DNA of 64,000 nt from Melitaea cinxia (taxonomy: Eukaryota; Arthropoda; Insecta; Lepidoptera; Nymphalidae). Under the pieces are notes generated by a model, which saw only the letters and a list, made by a program, of their open reading frames with translations, did no database searches and was not told the DNA's origin. Shown here one piece after another: positions 44,947-57,000 of this stretch (positions within the stretch are counted from its first letter, which is position 1; each line of letters starts with the position of its first letter). Position numbers and translations under genes: made by a program. The DNA lies in assembly GCF_905220565.1 (NCBI RefSeq), contig NC_059395.1, positions 10,333,289 to 10,397,288 on the forward strand. The letters run 5' to 3'.

Positions 44947-45308
44947 AAATAGTCAAGTAAATGCGCATTATCAAAGATTATTCTAAAAGTTGTAATCAGA
45001 TCTCGACGAAATTTAAATGTGACCACATGAAACATCGACTTTCGATTAAGTTAAAAATCATCAAAATCGGTACACCCAGTAAAAAGTTATGCAGATTTTC
45101 GAGAGTTCCCTTGATTTCTCTGGGACCTCATTAACAGATCCTAGTTTCCTTATCATGGTACCACACTTAGGATATCTCCTTTCCAACAAAAAAAGAATTA
45201 TTAAAATCGGTTCATAAACGACGAAGTTATCTCCGAACATACTTTAAAAAATATATATAATACACGGTCGAATTGTAACCCGCTCCTTTTTTGAGGTCGG
45301 TTAAAAAA
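44947..45308 (+). repeat. Common repeat, partial copy 9 in tandem
   Basis: Starts at the AATAGTCAAGTAAATGCGC point of the unit, directly after the end of copy 8, and ends TTTTTTGAGGTCGGTT. It is an abutting second copy of the shorter subtype seen at 13570. Confidence 0.75.
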
Positions 45309-45900
45309 CGCTGTAATGTACATTGGCTTAGCATAAAATTGTACCTATTTCATGCTGTTATAGATGAAGCATCAAATAAAGTGACATAAGTATATAGTAT
45401 TTCTAACACTTTTAACAAAAACTTTCAAGGCAAATGTTTGTACTATGTTGATTTCTAGTGTCCATCTCGCCGAACAAATGTTTATTCAAGAAACCATGAA
45501 TATTTTATCAAAGGCAAATTGATGCAGACGTCAAATTAAAATAACATTAAACACTTTTGACAAGATAAGCACGATAGTCAGAGATATTATCGGTGTGTGG
45601 ACTAGAAAGACATTTTAGAAGACTTTTTTTATCTACTTGAGTGATATTTTTGATGTGTTTTTTAAACTTAGGTTTGTGATATTTATCGAAAAATTATAGT
45701 TAAAAGACATTTTGTAGTTGAGATTAGACTCACGTCAATCTCAGTCCAGTCGACTCTAATTCAGGACACGAGGAGTACATCCGATACTTTAAAAATATAA
45801 TTAACTATAAATAAATATTCTAGTTTCGACTACTACTGTAACAATATGAAATTTACAATGTTAAGATTAACAACATGAAACTGTCCTATAATTAAATAGA
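45309..45900. other. Intergenic sequence
   Basis: Nothing recognised. Confidence 0.4.
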
Positions 45901-45919
45901 ATAAGCCATTTATTTAGTG

Positions 45920-46135
45920 AAAGCCCCGCTGTATAGTTAACTGAGGTCACAACTCAATAATACTGTTTTCAAGCAGTATTGTGTTGCTGTTAGTGAGTAA
46001 GGCAACCAGAGCTCCTGGGGGGGGGGGATAGGGTCGCGAACACGCTTGCAATGTGTCTGGCGTTGCAGGCGTCTATAAGCCACGTTAATCGTTAATCAGG
46101 TGAGCCGTACGCTTGTCTGACGACCTAGTTATTTA
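45920..46135 (-). repeat. Lepidopteran high-copy short repeat (SINE-like)
   Basis: Minus copy of the family at 15527, with a G run at 46017-46027, GGCGTTGCAGGCGTCTATAA and CAGGTGAGCCGTACG. Confidence 0.65.
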
Positions 46136-46854
46136 TATAAAAAAAGGCCGCCACTCTGCTCTACTATGGGTTGGCTAACATAACAATGATATTTTTTTCC
46201 AATGATTTTTTTCCAATGATTTTTATATGATATTTTAGTATCAGGCTTACCTAAATTAGTAAAGTTCGTATCGCTTATCATATAAGAAATAATTATGTTT
46301 AAAATACACTTCATTAATATATATTTCTTTTTTAAAAATTCAGTCTAATATAATAGCGCGTTGCGTTGTCTTTTGTCAATGAACAGTCTGAGCTATGAAA
46401 CATCGCTACAATAAATTACTGTTGGCTATGGAATTATAGAGCCTGTTAGCGTGTGAGCCGATTCGTTCCAGTGGTAATGTGACGTTAAAATATTCCGCCA
46501 CAATTGTGCCACCGACACACATGACCTCTAACTGCAGTATGGATATAGAATATAATTCAAAATATAGTATACTAGCTTCTGCGCGCGACTTCGTCCGCGT
46601 GGAACAGTTGCGCGCGCAATACTTGATCATTATTTTGCTGCGATGTTATTTTAAAACTGCGATATCTCCTGAGATACTCATTGAAATCGAATTAGGTAAA
46701 GGCTATTTTGTTTTAAATTAAATACTTGTGATGAATAACGTATTTATTTAGATAAGGATTAATATATGTTTATAAAAACATCTTCGCAAAATATGCATTA
46801 TTTTAGAACAAACTTGGCTAGCATAAAAAAGGTTATAGTGAGCCAACCTTAAAA

Positions 46855-47346
46855 GATAGATATATGCTGTCGCGGACTTTTATTTAGAACTTTTAAAGAG
46901 GTTTAATTCTGTCATACATGATTTTTGCGAAACTTTAACTGTTTTCACAGCGCACGCAGCGGAAGCTCGTAAAAGGAAAAAAGAACCCTCGATTTTAAAA
47001 CATTCTTCATTGGTGCTCCGCTCGTTTTGGTTTTAGCGTGATGATATATAGCCTATAACCTTTCTCGATAAATGGGCTACCTAACACTAAAAGAATTTTT
47101 GAAATCGGACCAGTAGTTTCTGAGATTAGCGCGTTCAAACAAACTCTTCAGCTTTATAATATTAGTATAGATTCTTAATTGGTGCTTCTCTCCTTTCGGT
47201 CTAAGCGTGATGATATAGCCTATATCCTTCCTCGATAACTGGGCTATCTAACACTAAAATAATTTTTCAAATCGGACCAGTAGTTTCTGAGATTAGCGCG
47301 TTCAAACAAACAAACAAACTCTTCAGCTTTATAATATTAGTATAGA
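46855..47346 (+). repeat. LINE-derived tail, partly duplicated with a 175-bp period
   Basis: The block from GCGTGATGATATA to TTTATAATATTAGTATAGAT occurs twice, the ends lying at 47171 and 47346. It includes ATCGGACCAGTAGTTTCTGA in both. A related GCGCGCGACTTCGTCCGCGT start lies at 46579. Confidence 0.65.
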
Positions 47347-50300
47347 TTATGAATCTTTACTACAGCATACTTTACCATAGTTGAATTCAATTATAAAGAG
47401 AAAAGACAGATATTAGACATTCTTTTTATCAATAAAAAAATTATCAATCACTGCATTCTTTTAAATCTTTTATTTAATTATATTGCTTTTTTATCAATAG
47501 ATATAACAAATATTTGCCCCGATTTTAAGAGAGAAGTGAAATTTCTTTTAAGACTAATTATATATTTATTAATAAAAAATAAGTAAAGAACTATGTAACG
47601 TGCCTTTAAGAAAAAAATCTAACTACTAATGTGTTGTAGTGATGGTTTTAATAATATAAATAATACTGTTTTGACAAATAAATCGACTTCTTCATACCAC
47701 CAAATCAATACGTATGTAGGTATCGAGTATATCACTCTATTTTAAAATCAATCCAACAGAAAAAAAACTGAGTATCAGTTTACATACAATACGACTAAAT
47801 GTAGCGTTCATAGGACACAAAAAATATTTTGTCCAAATGGAAAACTTTGTTTTCTACATAGGTACCTATAAGTTGGTCAAAACATAACATCATTTAGCGG
47901 GTCGCAATATTGATTATTTTATCCTCAAATTTTACTTGATTTAATCGAGGTAAACAAACGTAATCTCAGGAAGTAAAACTTCAAATTGAAAATTCTTTAG
48001 GTTTTAGAAAACCCATTTATTGATGAAATCTATAGGCTGTTTTACATAACGCTACGACCAATAGAAACAGAGAGTCATTGAAAAATATTACAGAAACGGG
48101 GAAAAATTATTCCTTTTGATATGATAACATATGAACCTAGCCGCTGTCAACAGCTAATCATCAATGAATAACATTTTTATATTTTTCTTAATACTCGAGA
48201 AGTATCTTAAGTATCCTTCGATAACCTCTTTTAGATAAACCGACTGCAATGTTTATGTAGAAATAAGGACATCCAATTACTTTATAAATTGTGAAATTAT
48301 AATGGATGTATACTATCAACCTGCTTATAAGTAAGAAAAAATTATATAAAATACACAAACATATGGAAATAAAGTGAGTTTAAAGTTGTAAAACGAAATG
48401 GAAAATGGAAATGTAAAATTATATTGAGCTTGCTAATTTAAAGGTTCTTTTTTATATAAAATCGTTAATATACAAATAAACTAAGGTTTACACTACATAT
48501 ATAGAGTCATTTTATAGTCAGAGTCACCTCGAATTTTGTGGTAACGCTAATTTAAGATATAAGAGCATTATTTTCCATTATCTTTTCGTTTAGAGGAGCA
48601 GCGATGTTTTTTGGGCTTTCTTTTTAATGAAGCTTATCACGAGAATCATTGACCCGTGAATCAGAAATTTTAACGAAGAATAAACAATTAATAGGGATTA
48701 AAAAGTAATATGAAAGTTACATTACTTAAAATTAATTTTGTAAGTTGTTTTTTTTTTATCTCCTATTGTATTATTTCTAAGAGCGTTATTTCAAAGGGGA
48801 TTAATAAAATTGTAATCAAACTAAATATTTGTTCATAGTTTTAAATATCTGAAGGAAGACATAAAAATAAACTTTAAATAATAAACTTTGTTATATGTTA
48901 ATCCCAGCCCTTTTAACTTTTTTATTGATAATTTATATCCATTTTTGTTACTTATTATTTCCTTTAACGATTTCTTATATTAATAAAATTCAATGTTTCA
49001 TTTACTTTAATTCTCAAATACGCAGACATACCTAAATATTATTTATTCTTACATAACTTCTGAACGGAAAGAACCTTAGAAATTGTCAAGTTTCCGGGTA
49101 AGTTGTCCTATTAGCAAGTTTGATTTGGGAGTCTTCGTTTAACACGATTGTGTGAAAAAGTTTTGGTTAACAAGCAATATTAAATAATATGTTCTATGTC
49201 TATTTTACTGATTTTCACGTCTCAATTTTAAATCTCAAAGGCTATCTTGGGTTTTTATCAGGAGAATTGACAATCTGAATCGTTTTAATATATTATCGTT
49301 ATTAGTGTTTAAAATATATTAATATTTATATAAGTTAATGTTCTAAATACCTAATTAAATTATAAAAATAATTGTTTTTATTTTTATTTCTCATATGTTA
49401 CCAAAAATAAACAATTATAATACGTAGAGGCTATATTAATATATTTTTTATTTAATTTTATAAATTTATTTATTTAATAATATAATAATAATTATCGACT
49501 TTTCCGTTTGCAAGAGGTTTCAACCATAATCCATTTCATCTGGTCAAAGAATAAGTAATATTTTTACACGAATTGGACACCAAAAATGATTCACTAAATC
49601 GGTTAAAGTTTTTTGTATCAATTTAATGCTTAAAAGATATACTCGCATGTTCAGTTGTGACATTACTAAACTTTAATTTTAAAACCTTATTTTTTATTTA
49701 GCCATAATGCAATTTTATAAGAATCTCTAATATATTTCATAGGCATGTTTTAGGCAGACTAAAATGCGAGCGTAATTTCGACGAATAAAAAAATTTGTCT
49801 AAGAGAAACAGACCGGTCAATACCATAAAACCTCGTCCTATTATGGTAGGAATTATACTATCTTATCGATCATTATCAATTGTTTCAAAAGATCTCTATG
49901 ACCCTAATTAATTGATTTACAAATTTGCATAGATATATGTATATCAATTGTTTGTACAATAAAAATACCAAAAGTACATAGAGATTTAAAAAAAAACCTT
50001 TTAAATTTTAGAAAAAAAAAAGTACAAATGTTACAAAAATAATTTGAAATACTTTAATGTCAGTATTTTAATATTAATGTACCTATTGTTGTTATTAAGT
50101 GTGTAATATAAATAAATGTAATTTAATATTCTCCTTTTTCGTTTAATTATTTTGTACCTACTTATATTTATATAAATAATTTTAAAATACTCACGCGGAT
50201 ATTTATTATTATTTAAACTACGTTAATTTTCACTCTTCACAATCAGTAAGAGTTCGTCGTTTATTTTTATTCTTGTTTTCACTCACACCCGACTGTTACG

Positions 50301-50784
50301 CGGATTTGATGTCGTTTGATTGTATATTTTGAACAAGCCGCCTCGTTGTTAGTGATCTTGGCGGGAAATTACACTAGCGACATCTATTAAGATAATGCGA
50401 ATACAAAAGATAACGCACGCCACCTATTGCATAATAGCGATTGTCTACTAATTGGTAATTTTATGTGTATAACTGCATAGGTAATTATTGCGTTCTCGTT
50501 GACATTAATTGGATCGAAAAGGTGTGAACGTCGTTAGTCAAGTGAATAATTGAGGATTGAAATTAAAATTCAATTTATTATAGTATATTTATTAAATCTA
50601 TTTTAATAGTTAACATAAAAATATACAATATTTTTTAATTTTATCAAGTCCACTTACTACATAATTTAATGTGTTTTTTTTTTGTAAAACTTGAGAGTTA
50701 TATTTAAGTCTAAGCATCTAGATTATGTTCTAAAACATAAAGTAAACAGGTGTCTAAGTTTGAATTACAAAATTCAGTTATTCA
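47347..50784. other. Very AT-rich intergenic sequence
   Basis: No gene or clear repeat. A patch at 50280-50540 is less AT-rich and carries TTGGCGGGAAA at 50358-50368, a match to the E2F consensus, but no gene starts nearby on the plus strand. Confidence 0.45.
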
Positions 50785-50790
50785 TTTATT
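50785..50790 (-). terminator. Candidate polyadenylation signal of the AT-hook gene
   Basis: AATAAA on the minus strand about 150 bases after the stop codon at 50943-50941. It is the first such hexamer after the stop in the minus direction. Confidence 0.5.
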
Positions 50791-50940
50791 AAATTAATTA
50801 AATGAAATACATATAAAGCAAAAGAGCTGAAATGAAATTCTTAATAAATACAAGAAACGTCTTATATAGGATTTTAGATTTATAGTAATTATTACACTCA
50901 AAAACAATACATATAACTAAAATTATCAAAATAATCTTCA

Positions 50941-51014
50941 TTATGAGTCTTCTCCCAGATCACATCGCGTAGGTATTGCTTTTTCCGATTTGTTCGCAGA
51001 TTCTTTTTCTGATT
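50941..51014 (-). CDS. AT-hook gene terminal exon
   Basis: Encodes ESEKESANKSEKAIPTRCDL and then GEDS, with TAA at 50943-50941. The acceptor is TTTTTCAG. Acidic/basic tail. Confidence 0.83.
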
Positions 51015-54000
51015 CTGAAAAAGAAAGCATTCTAATTACTGAAACTAATTTAACAGCAACGAAAATTTTACATAATCTGATACGATTTCAGCATGGTTTT
51101 ACAATATTTTAATATATTTTAAATTTATTAAATATTTACCTGAATCTCCAACTAAAGTTGACTTAATAGCTACAGGATCTGTGGCAGGAAGTTTTATGCC
51201 TTGTTTCAACACCATTGTTCCATCCTTCAAGAAAATAGATTTATATAATTGACTTACATACATAATAATAAAACTAAATAAACATATAGGAAACAGAGAT
51301 TGGTAAAGTGTAGTCAAAAATTAACGAATTAATGTAATGCTTCTTATTAAAATTTAATACACGAGGTTTAATATATCATGGTTAGAAGAGAAATAACCAC
51401 ATAAACATACTAGAGATCATAAGAATTAAACAAAATAATCAGTCTAATAGAAGGTTAGGCATAAGATAGGTTTTTAATTTTTTTAATTATAAATAAAACC
51501 TGATAAACCTTTAAAGCTACAATGGCACGCATATTTATGGACCACTCATTTGTACTACCTTCATTTCAACAAGGCCTTTCTTAGCCATAGCTTCGACTTC
51601 GGCTTTTGTCATTACTATTTTTTGCACCTTAACAAGCTTCTTTCCAATTTGCATTTCACACAGCTCTCCAGTCGCCATAGCTGGAATAGTGAAAAAAAAT
51701 TAAATATAAATTGAAAACAGTTGTGCCATTTGAAAGGTTTAATGCCACAAATTTAATTAACAACACTATGTTAAATATAGGTCGTTTAATATATATATTA
51801 AATTTTTACTTATTAATTTATTGTATATATATAAATTAATTAATAAGTAAAGATTTTTTCATAATAATAATAATAAATTTATACTTACGTCTTGCATTAA
51901 CAGGGAGAGGCAAAGGTTTCACTCCTGGTGGTAAGGCTTTTATGGGTACCTGTGAAATTTTTTAAATTATAATTTTGTGTATAGAAAAAGTAATACAGAC
52001 TAAGAGAAAAAAGTTTCAAACAATTTATGACATATAAACAAACTTCATTACATGGGCTAGTAATACAAAGTAGGTAGAAAAATGTGTGATCTAAGTATGC
52101 ATTATAAGAAATAAGTTAAAAAGTACTCGTCAGATTATAATAAAATTTAAATGTGACCATGGGACAAGCAACAGCTTTTGATTAAAAACATTATCGACAT
52201 CGGTCCTTCCAGTAAAAAGTTTTTTGGTATAATGCAAAGAAGGTCGATGAAACAATAGTCCAGTAAATATGCATTATTAGAGATAGCTATAAGAACTTGC
52301 CTAATCTTGATTTAGTTTAAATGGGATCATACGACAGGCACCACCGTTCGATTAAAAAAAGATTAAGCGAAATTGGTCCATCCGGAAAAAAGTTATGAGG
52401 TATAATATACATAAAAAAATACAGTTGAATTGAGATCATCCTCTTTTTTTAAGTCGGTTAAATATTTTTAATAGGCTCTACTAGAGCTACACAATTATTA
52501 TACTACACCACTTGCCACAGACTTTTTTATGAAAACAATAATTTATATTTAAATTGTTTTATGGATATTTAACCTTTTTCAAAGTTTGTCCAGTAGGTGA
52601 GACAAGGACATCACTTGGAGTAACCTTTTGTTCTGGCAGTATTTTACTGACGTTCTGAAACAAGCACATATTATTATATACTACTTGTATCACCGTAGCC
52701 TTCACTTATAACAGTTATTTAATGTATTTTACCCTATTGTTGTCATTTACACTATTTGAGACTTCAGTTTCCATGTTAATAGAAGTGTCGTCTAGTTCTG
52801 TTGTATCCTCTTTTTTACTATCGTCTGCTTCTTCACTGCTCTCTTTCCTTATTTTTGCGGGACTGGAAAAAACACCATGTTAAAGTAATAATAATTTTAT
52901 TTATACTTTGTAAATACTATACGTATGTCTTGAAAATCATGTATTTTATCATGTATTAAATACTTTTGCACTGTGGTAGCGAAGCAACTTCTGATAGTTT
53001 AAAATTTTCTGCTTTTTAATGTAAATCCTTTTGTTTTATATTTACATTGTTTCTATTCGGTTCCATTACTCATATTTAAATGAGGAAAATATGAAGGGTC
53101 ATAGGACATAAGCAATAATATTATTGTAATTCTCTCTTACACTTCAATCGGAACTTTTCTTGGTCGACCTCGTTTGCGCGGCGTTGCTGTTACTGGAGTT
53201 TTCTGCTTCACCTGCTTAGCTGGCTTCGATGTCTGACTCGATCGTCGAGATTTGAGACGAGACTGATACATAAAATATATTTAAGTACATACATAGCTAT
53301 GTTTTTGCTTGCTTTTTTGGGAGCTAGTAATGTCTATACCAAGTTGTATCAGTAGCAAAATGTGGCCTAATCGATAACATAGAAAATTTCTTTTTAGACA
53401 ATCTTTAAGAATCCTTTGTTATAAAATGTTGAAGAATCAGTTATATAAATATTATTTAATGTTGAAGTACGGCTTTATTTAAATCTTGTTAAATGTTGTT
53501 CCTAAAATATTCTATATACATAAAAATGAATCGCCAAATGTGTTGCTAAGCGCCAAACTCGAGAGCGATAGGATCGCTTCAGCTAATTTTTTAAGATTTC
53601 TAATACTTTAAACAAGGTTCTTTCAAAATTTAAACAAAGATGCGTAAAAATTTGGAAAATTTCCAAAAACGTTAGGATTATTTCAACTTTAACGCGTTTG
53701 ACAGTCAAGTGAGGACAACGTCTGGCAAGTCAGCCTAGTAAATAAATTTATTATTATAACCTCTAAACTTTTATGCGGTTCCTCATAATCATCGTCATCT
53801 TCACTAGTTTCATCATTGTCTTCAACTTGGGTTCTGTCACGTATCATTTGCGCGTAGTTCTTAATCTTTGATGGCCTTGTCGATCTTCGTATACCCTCTT
53901 CTGAATTACTCTTATCACTATTTGATCCATTTTTAATTACACTCTGAAAATTAAAAGTATTAACTATTTACAATTTATGCTGATGGATGTGGTTATCTTA

Positions 54001-57000
54001 GCGTCTGCAGGTATAGTTCGCGTCATGTAAAAAGAACGCTGGCCTTGAAGCTGCGCAGAAGCGATTTATCGGTCTATTTGGTGGTATGCCTACCCCGACG
54101 GGAGTGTTTATCACGTGTCGCATACTTGCCGGTGTGCTATTGGTTGGACAGTTCGACGTCGACTCAAAATATTATCGCGCACAAAAGTTTTAAATTACAA
54201 AATTCTCCATTTACTATTTATTTTACTAAAAAACAAATATCAATTTATCATTTTAAACACATAAAAACTAATATGATACGAATATCGAGAGTACAGATAA
54301 TTAATATTTTTGAATACGACATTTCAATAACTAAAAAATTTGTTATTGCCTTTGTTTAAAAAAAAATTTGTGATTTTGTAAAGTGATAATTATTATACTT
54401 ATTTAGTCCGAATTATTCGCACTTGTATTTCTAGTATTTTTTAATGTACCTACCAATAACCATTATACGAAGCCGCGAGTGAAAGCCTAATTAAAAAATA
54501 AAACAGTAGTACTTGTGCGCGAGTATACCCATGCGCAAACGCACCCCCTCCAGTTTCTTTCAGCGTTCTTTTTACATGACGCGAACTATACAACACACAA
54601 TAATCTGTATAAATTAAAATTAATTCGCCGAAATTTACGTACGGGCTTTCGAAGGGCTCCACCAAATCATATAATCCTTTTTTTTTATGTTGATTATTGT
54701 CAGAAGGTTTGTAAAAATGAAAATTTATAAAAGATTCGATATAATAAAAAAATGGGTAAAAAAAATTTGTACACTGCCGGGTTAGCTAGGGGAAATAGCA
54801 GTTCATAAGCATACAAACCTTTGGTGTTTCCTTTTCTTTGATATCTTTATCTTTAATTTCTCTATCTCTGACATCTTTATCTTTAATTTCTCTGTCTTTG
54901 ATATCTTTGTCTTTAATTTCTCTGTCTTTGATATCTTTATCTTTAATTTCTCTATCTTTGACATTTTTATCTTTAATTTCTCTATCTTTGATATCTTTAT
55001 CTTTAATTTCTCTATCTTTAACATCCTTATCTGTATCTTTATCCTTGTGTTCCTTATTGTTTCCGTTATTATTTTTAATTTCTTTACTTTCCCTCGGTTC
55101 TTTATTCTCTTTGGTTATCATGCGCTTCTCCGGTTGTTTCTTATCAAAAGCCGGCGATTTGTTTCGAAAAGGCAACTTCTTTTCTTCAGTCATTCTGTTG
55201 AACATTATTTTGTTATTAAGAAAAAAAAAACTATAATAATTAATAGATGTAAATATAATTAACAATACAATATATAATAAATATAATACTCAAAATAACA
55301 CAAGCTAATTTATTAGTTATTTGTATCAACAATATTATATACATATACATTATAAAATAAGTTTATGGCTTTATTATTATTTTTAACCTTTTTGCTATAT
55401 TTTTTTACTTTATCACTCTTGGGCTAATGTGTTCCGCGGTAAAATCTTTTCTCACCACTATGGGTAGACTGGTAGAGATCTCTTCTAGAGATAAGTTCGC
55501 CCTTGCCAACATCTTTTGTAAAAATGATTTATAATTTTATTTTTTAAAGTGCAATAAAAATTGTTCAAGCGACATCTAGTGGGTAGTGGCGCTTCTAATG
55601 ATATGAAGTTGCCGCTTATCAGCCAATGAGAGGGCGACGGGCGGGGGGACCTCGCCTAACTTCATACGTTTTTTTTTCTTCGTTCAAAATATTTAAAATT
55701 GTAACGTTCATCATTTTCTTATTCATTATTCGTTGTTATTTGGTCAGACAATACACGAAATCTTTATCATACGAGTCGTCTTTTATTTCAAAGCAAAAGT
55801 AAACGTTAATAGTTTTAATACCGATTGATCTTGAAATCGAATACAATACAAGCAATCTGAATTACGAACAAAAATATATATATGTCAGAGAGTCATTAAT
55901 ATAGAAAGAAAAACGAAGTTTGATGCGGTATCCTGAGGTTGGCAACACTGTCAGACATTCGGTCAAGACGACAAGACGTCGACGCATCGTACGATAAAGA
56001 AGAAATTTTTGAAAATCATTAAAACGAAGACGGCATTTTCGACGTAGTTTCTTTGTTCGATTTATTATTCGCGCAGGAGAAGGAAAAATTATGAATGAAA
56101 TTAATTAAAGGAATTACTATGAATGAATTTTTCACTATATACTTTATACTTTTTTTTTTGTACGTTTTATTTGGTATAATTGGACAAATTTAATAATAAG
56201 TATAATAGGCAGCGCATAAGTTGAACAAAAATTTTCACAATCGAAGTGCGGGACGCGGGCGCGTCGCGTCACCCTAGCAACGCACGCGCTCAATCGCTTT
56301 CCGTCCCTCTCCACCCGCGCGCACGCTTGTCGTAGAGAACAATCGCGAACGAAAGTTTTGACTTGTTTGACTAGTTTACTTTTGTGTCAAAATAATGCCT
56401 CGACCTCGGCCAACTTTAAAGAGACAAGAGAGAAGAATGATCTTTGATGTCTTTACATATTTTTCAAAAGAAAATAATATAATCGAATCTCAGAAAAAAA
56501 CAATAGAAGCTACAAAAAAATCTGTGTCGACAGTTAGAACTATTATCAAGGAAAGTAAAAGATCAGAATTTATAGTTGCATTTAGGACGCCCGGTAAAAA
56601 GAGACGAGTAAAACCAGTCACAGGCATTGAAGATGATGATGATGATAAAACGATGCATTCACTATTTTTACAAAACTGAAAACGAATTGCCAATGAATGA
56701 CAGTGATCAATCGACACAGTAATTAGATAACATATTTTTTCTTTGATTTCCATAAACTATTCCTTATTATCGAGTTACTTTATTATTATTATACGATGCA
56801 ATTATTCGTTTGCTGACAAACTTATACTAGGATATAATATGTTATATTTTGAATTTCGCGGGCAAGCGCAGATATTTGTGGAGCATTCGCCTTAGCACTT
56901 TTGTCTACAATAGTACCTGCGCAAACGACACCCATTTTTGTTCAACTTATGTGCCGCGACCTATACAACCTTAATAAGCAAGACGACAGTATCAAAAACC

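Noticed and set aside
50358..50368. E2F consensus as evidence for a promoter
   Set aside because: The motif is exact, but there is no gene start nearby on either strand. One short motif is not enough.
54838..55236. 132-codon plus-strand frame of Leu/Ser repeats
   Set aside because: It is the antisense of the KDREIKDKDI minisatellite exon, which is supported by splice sites on the minus strand.
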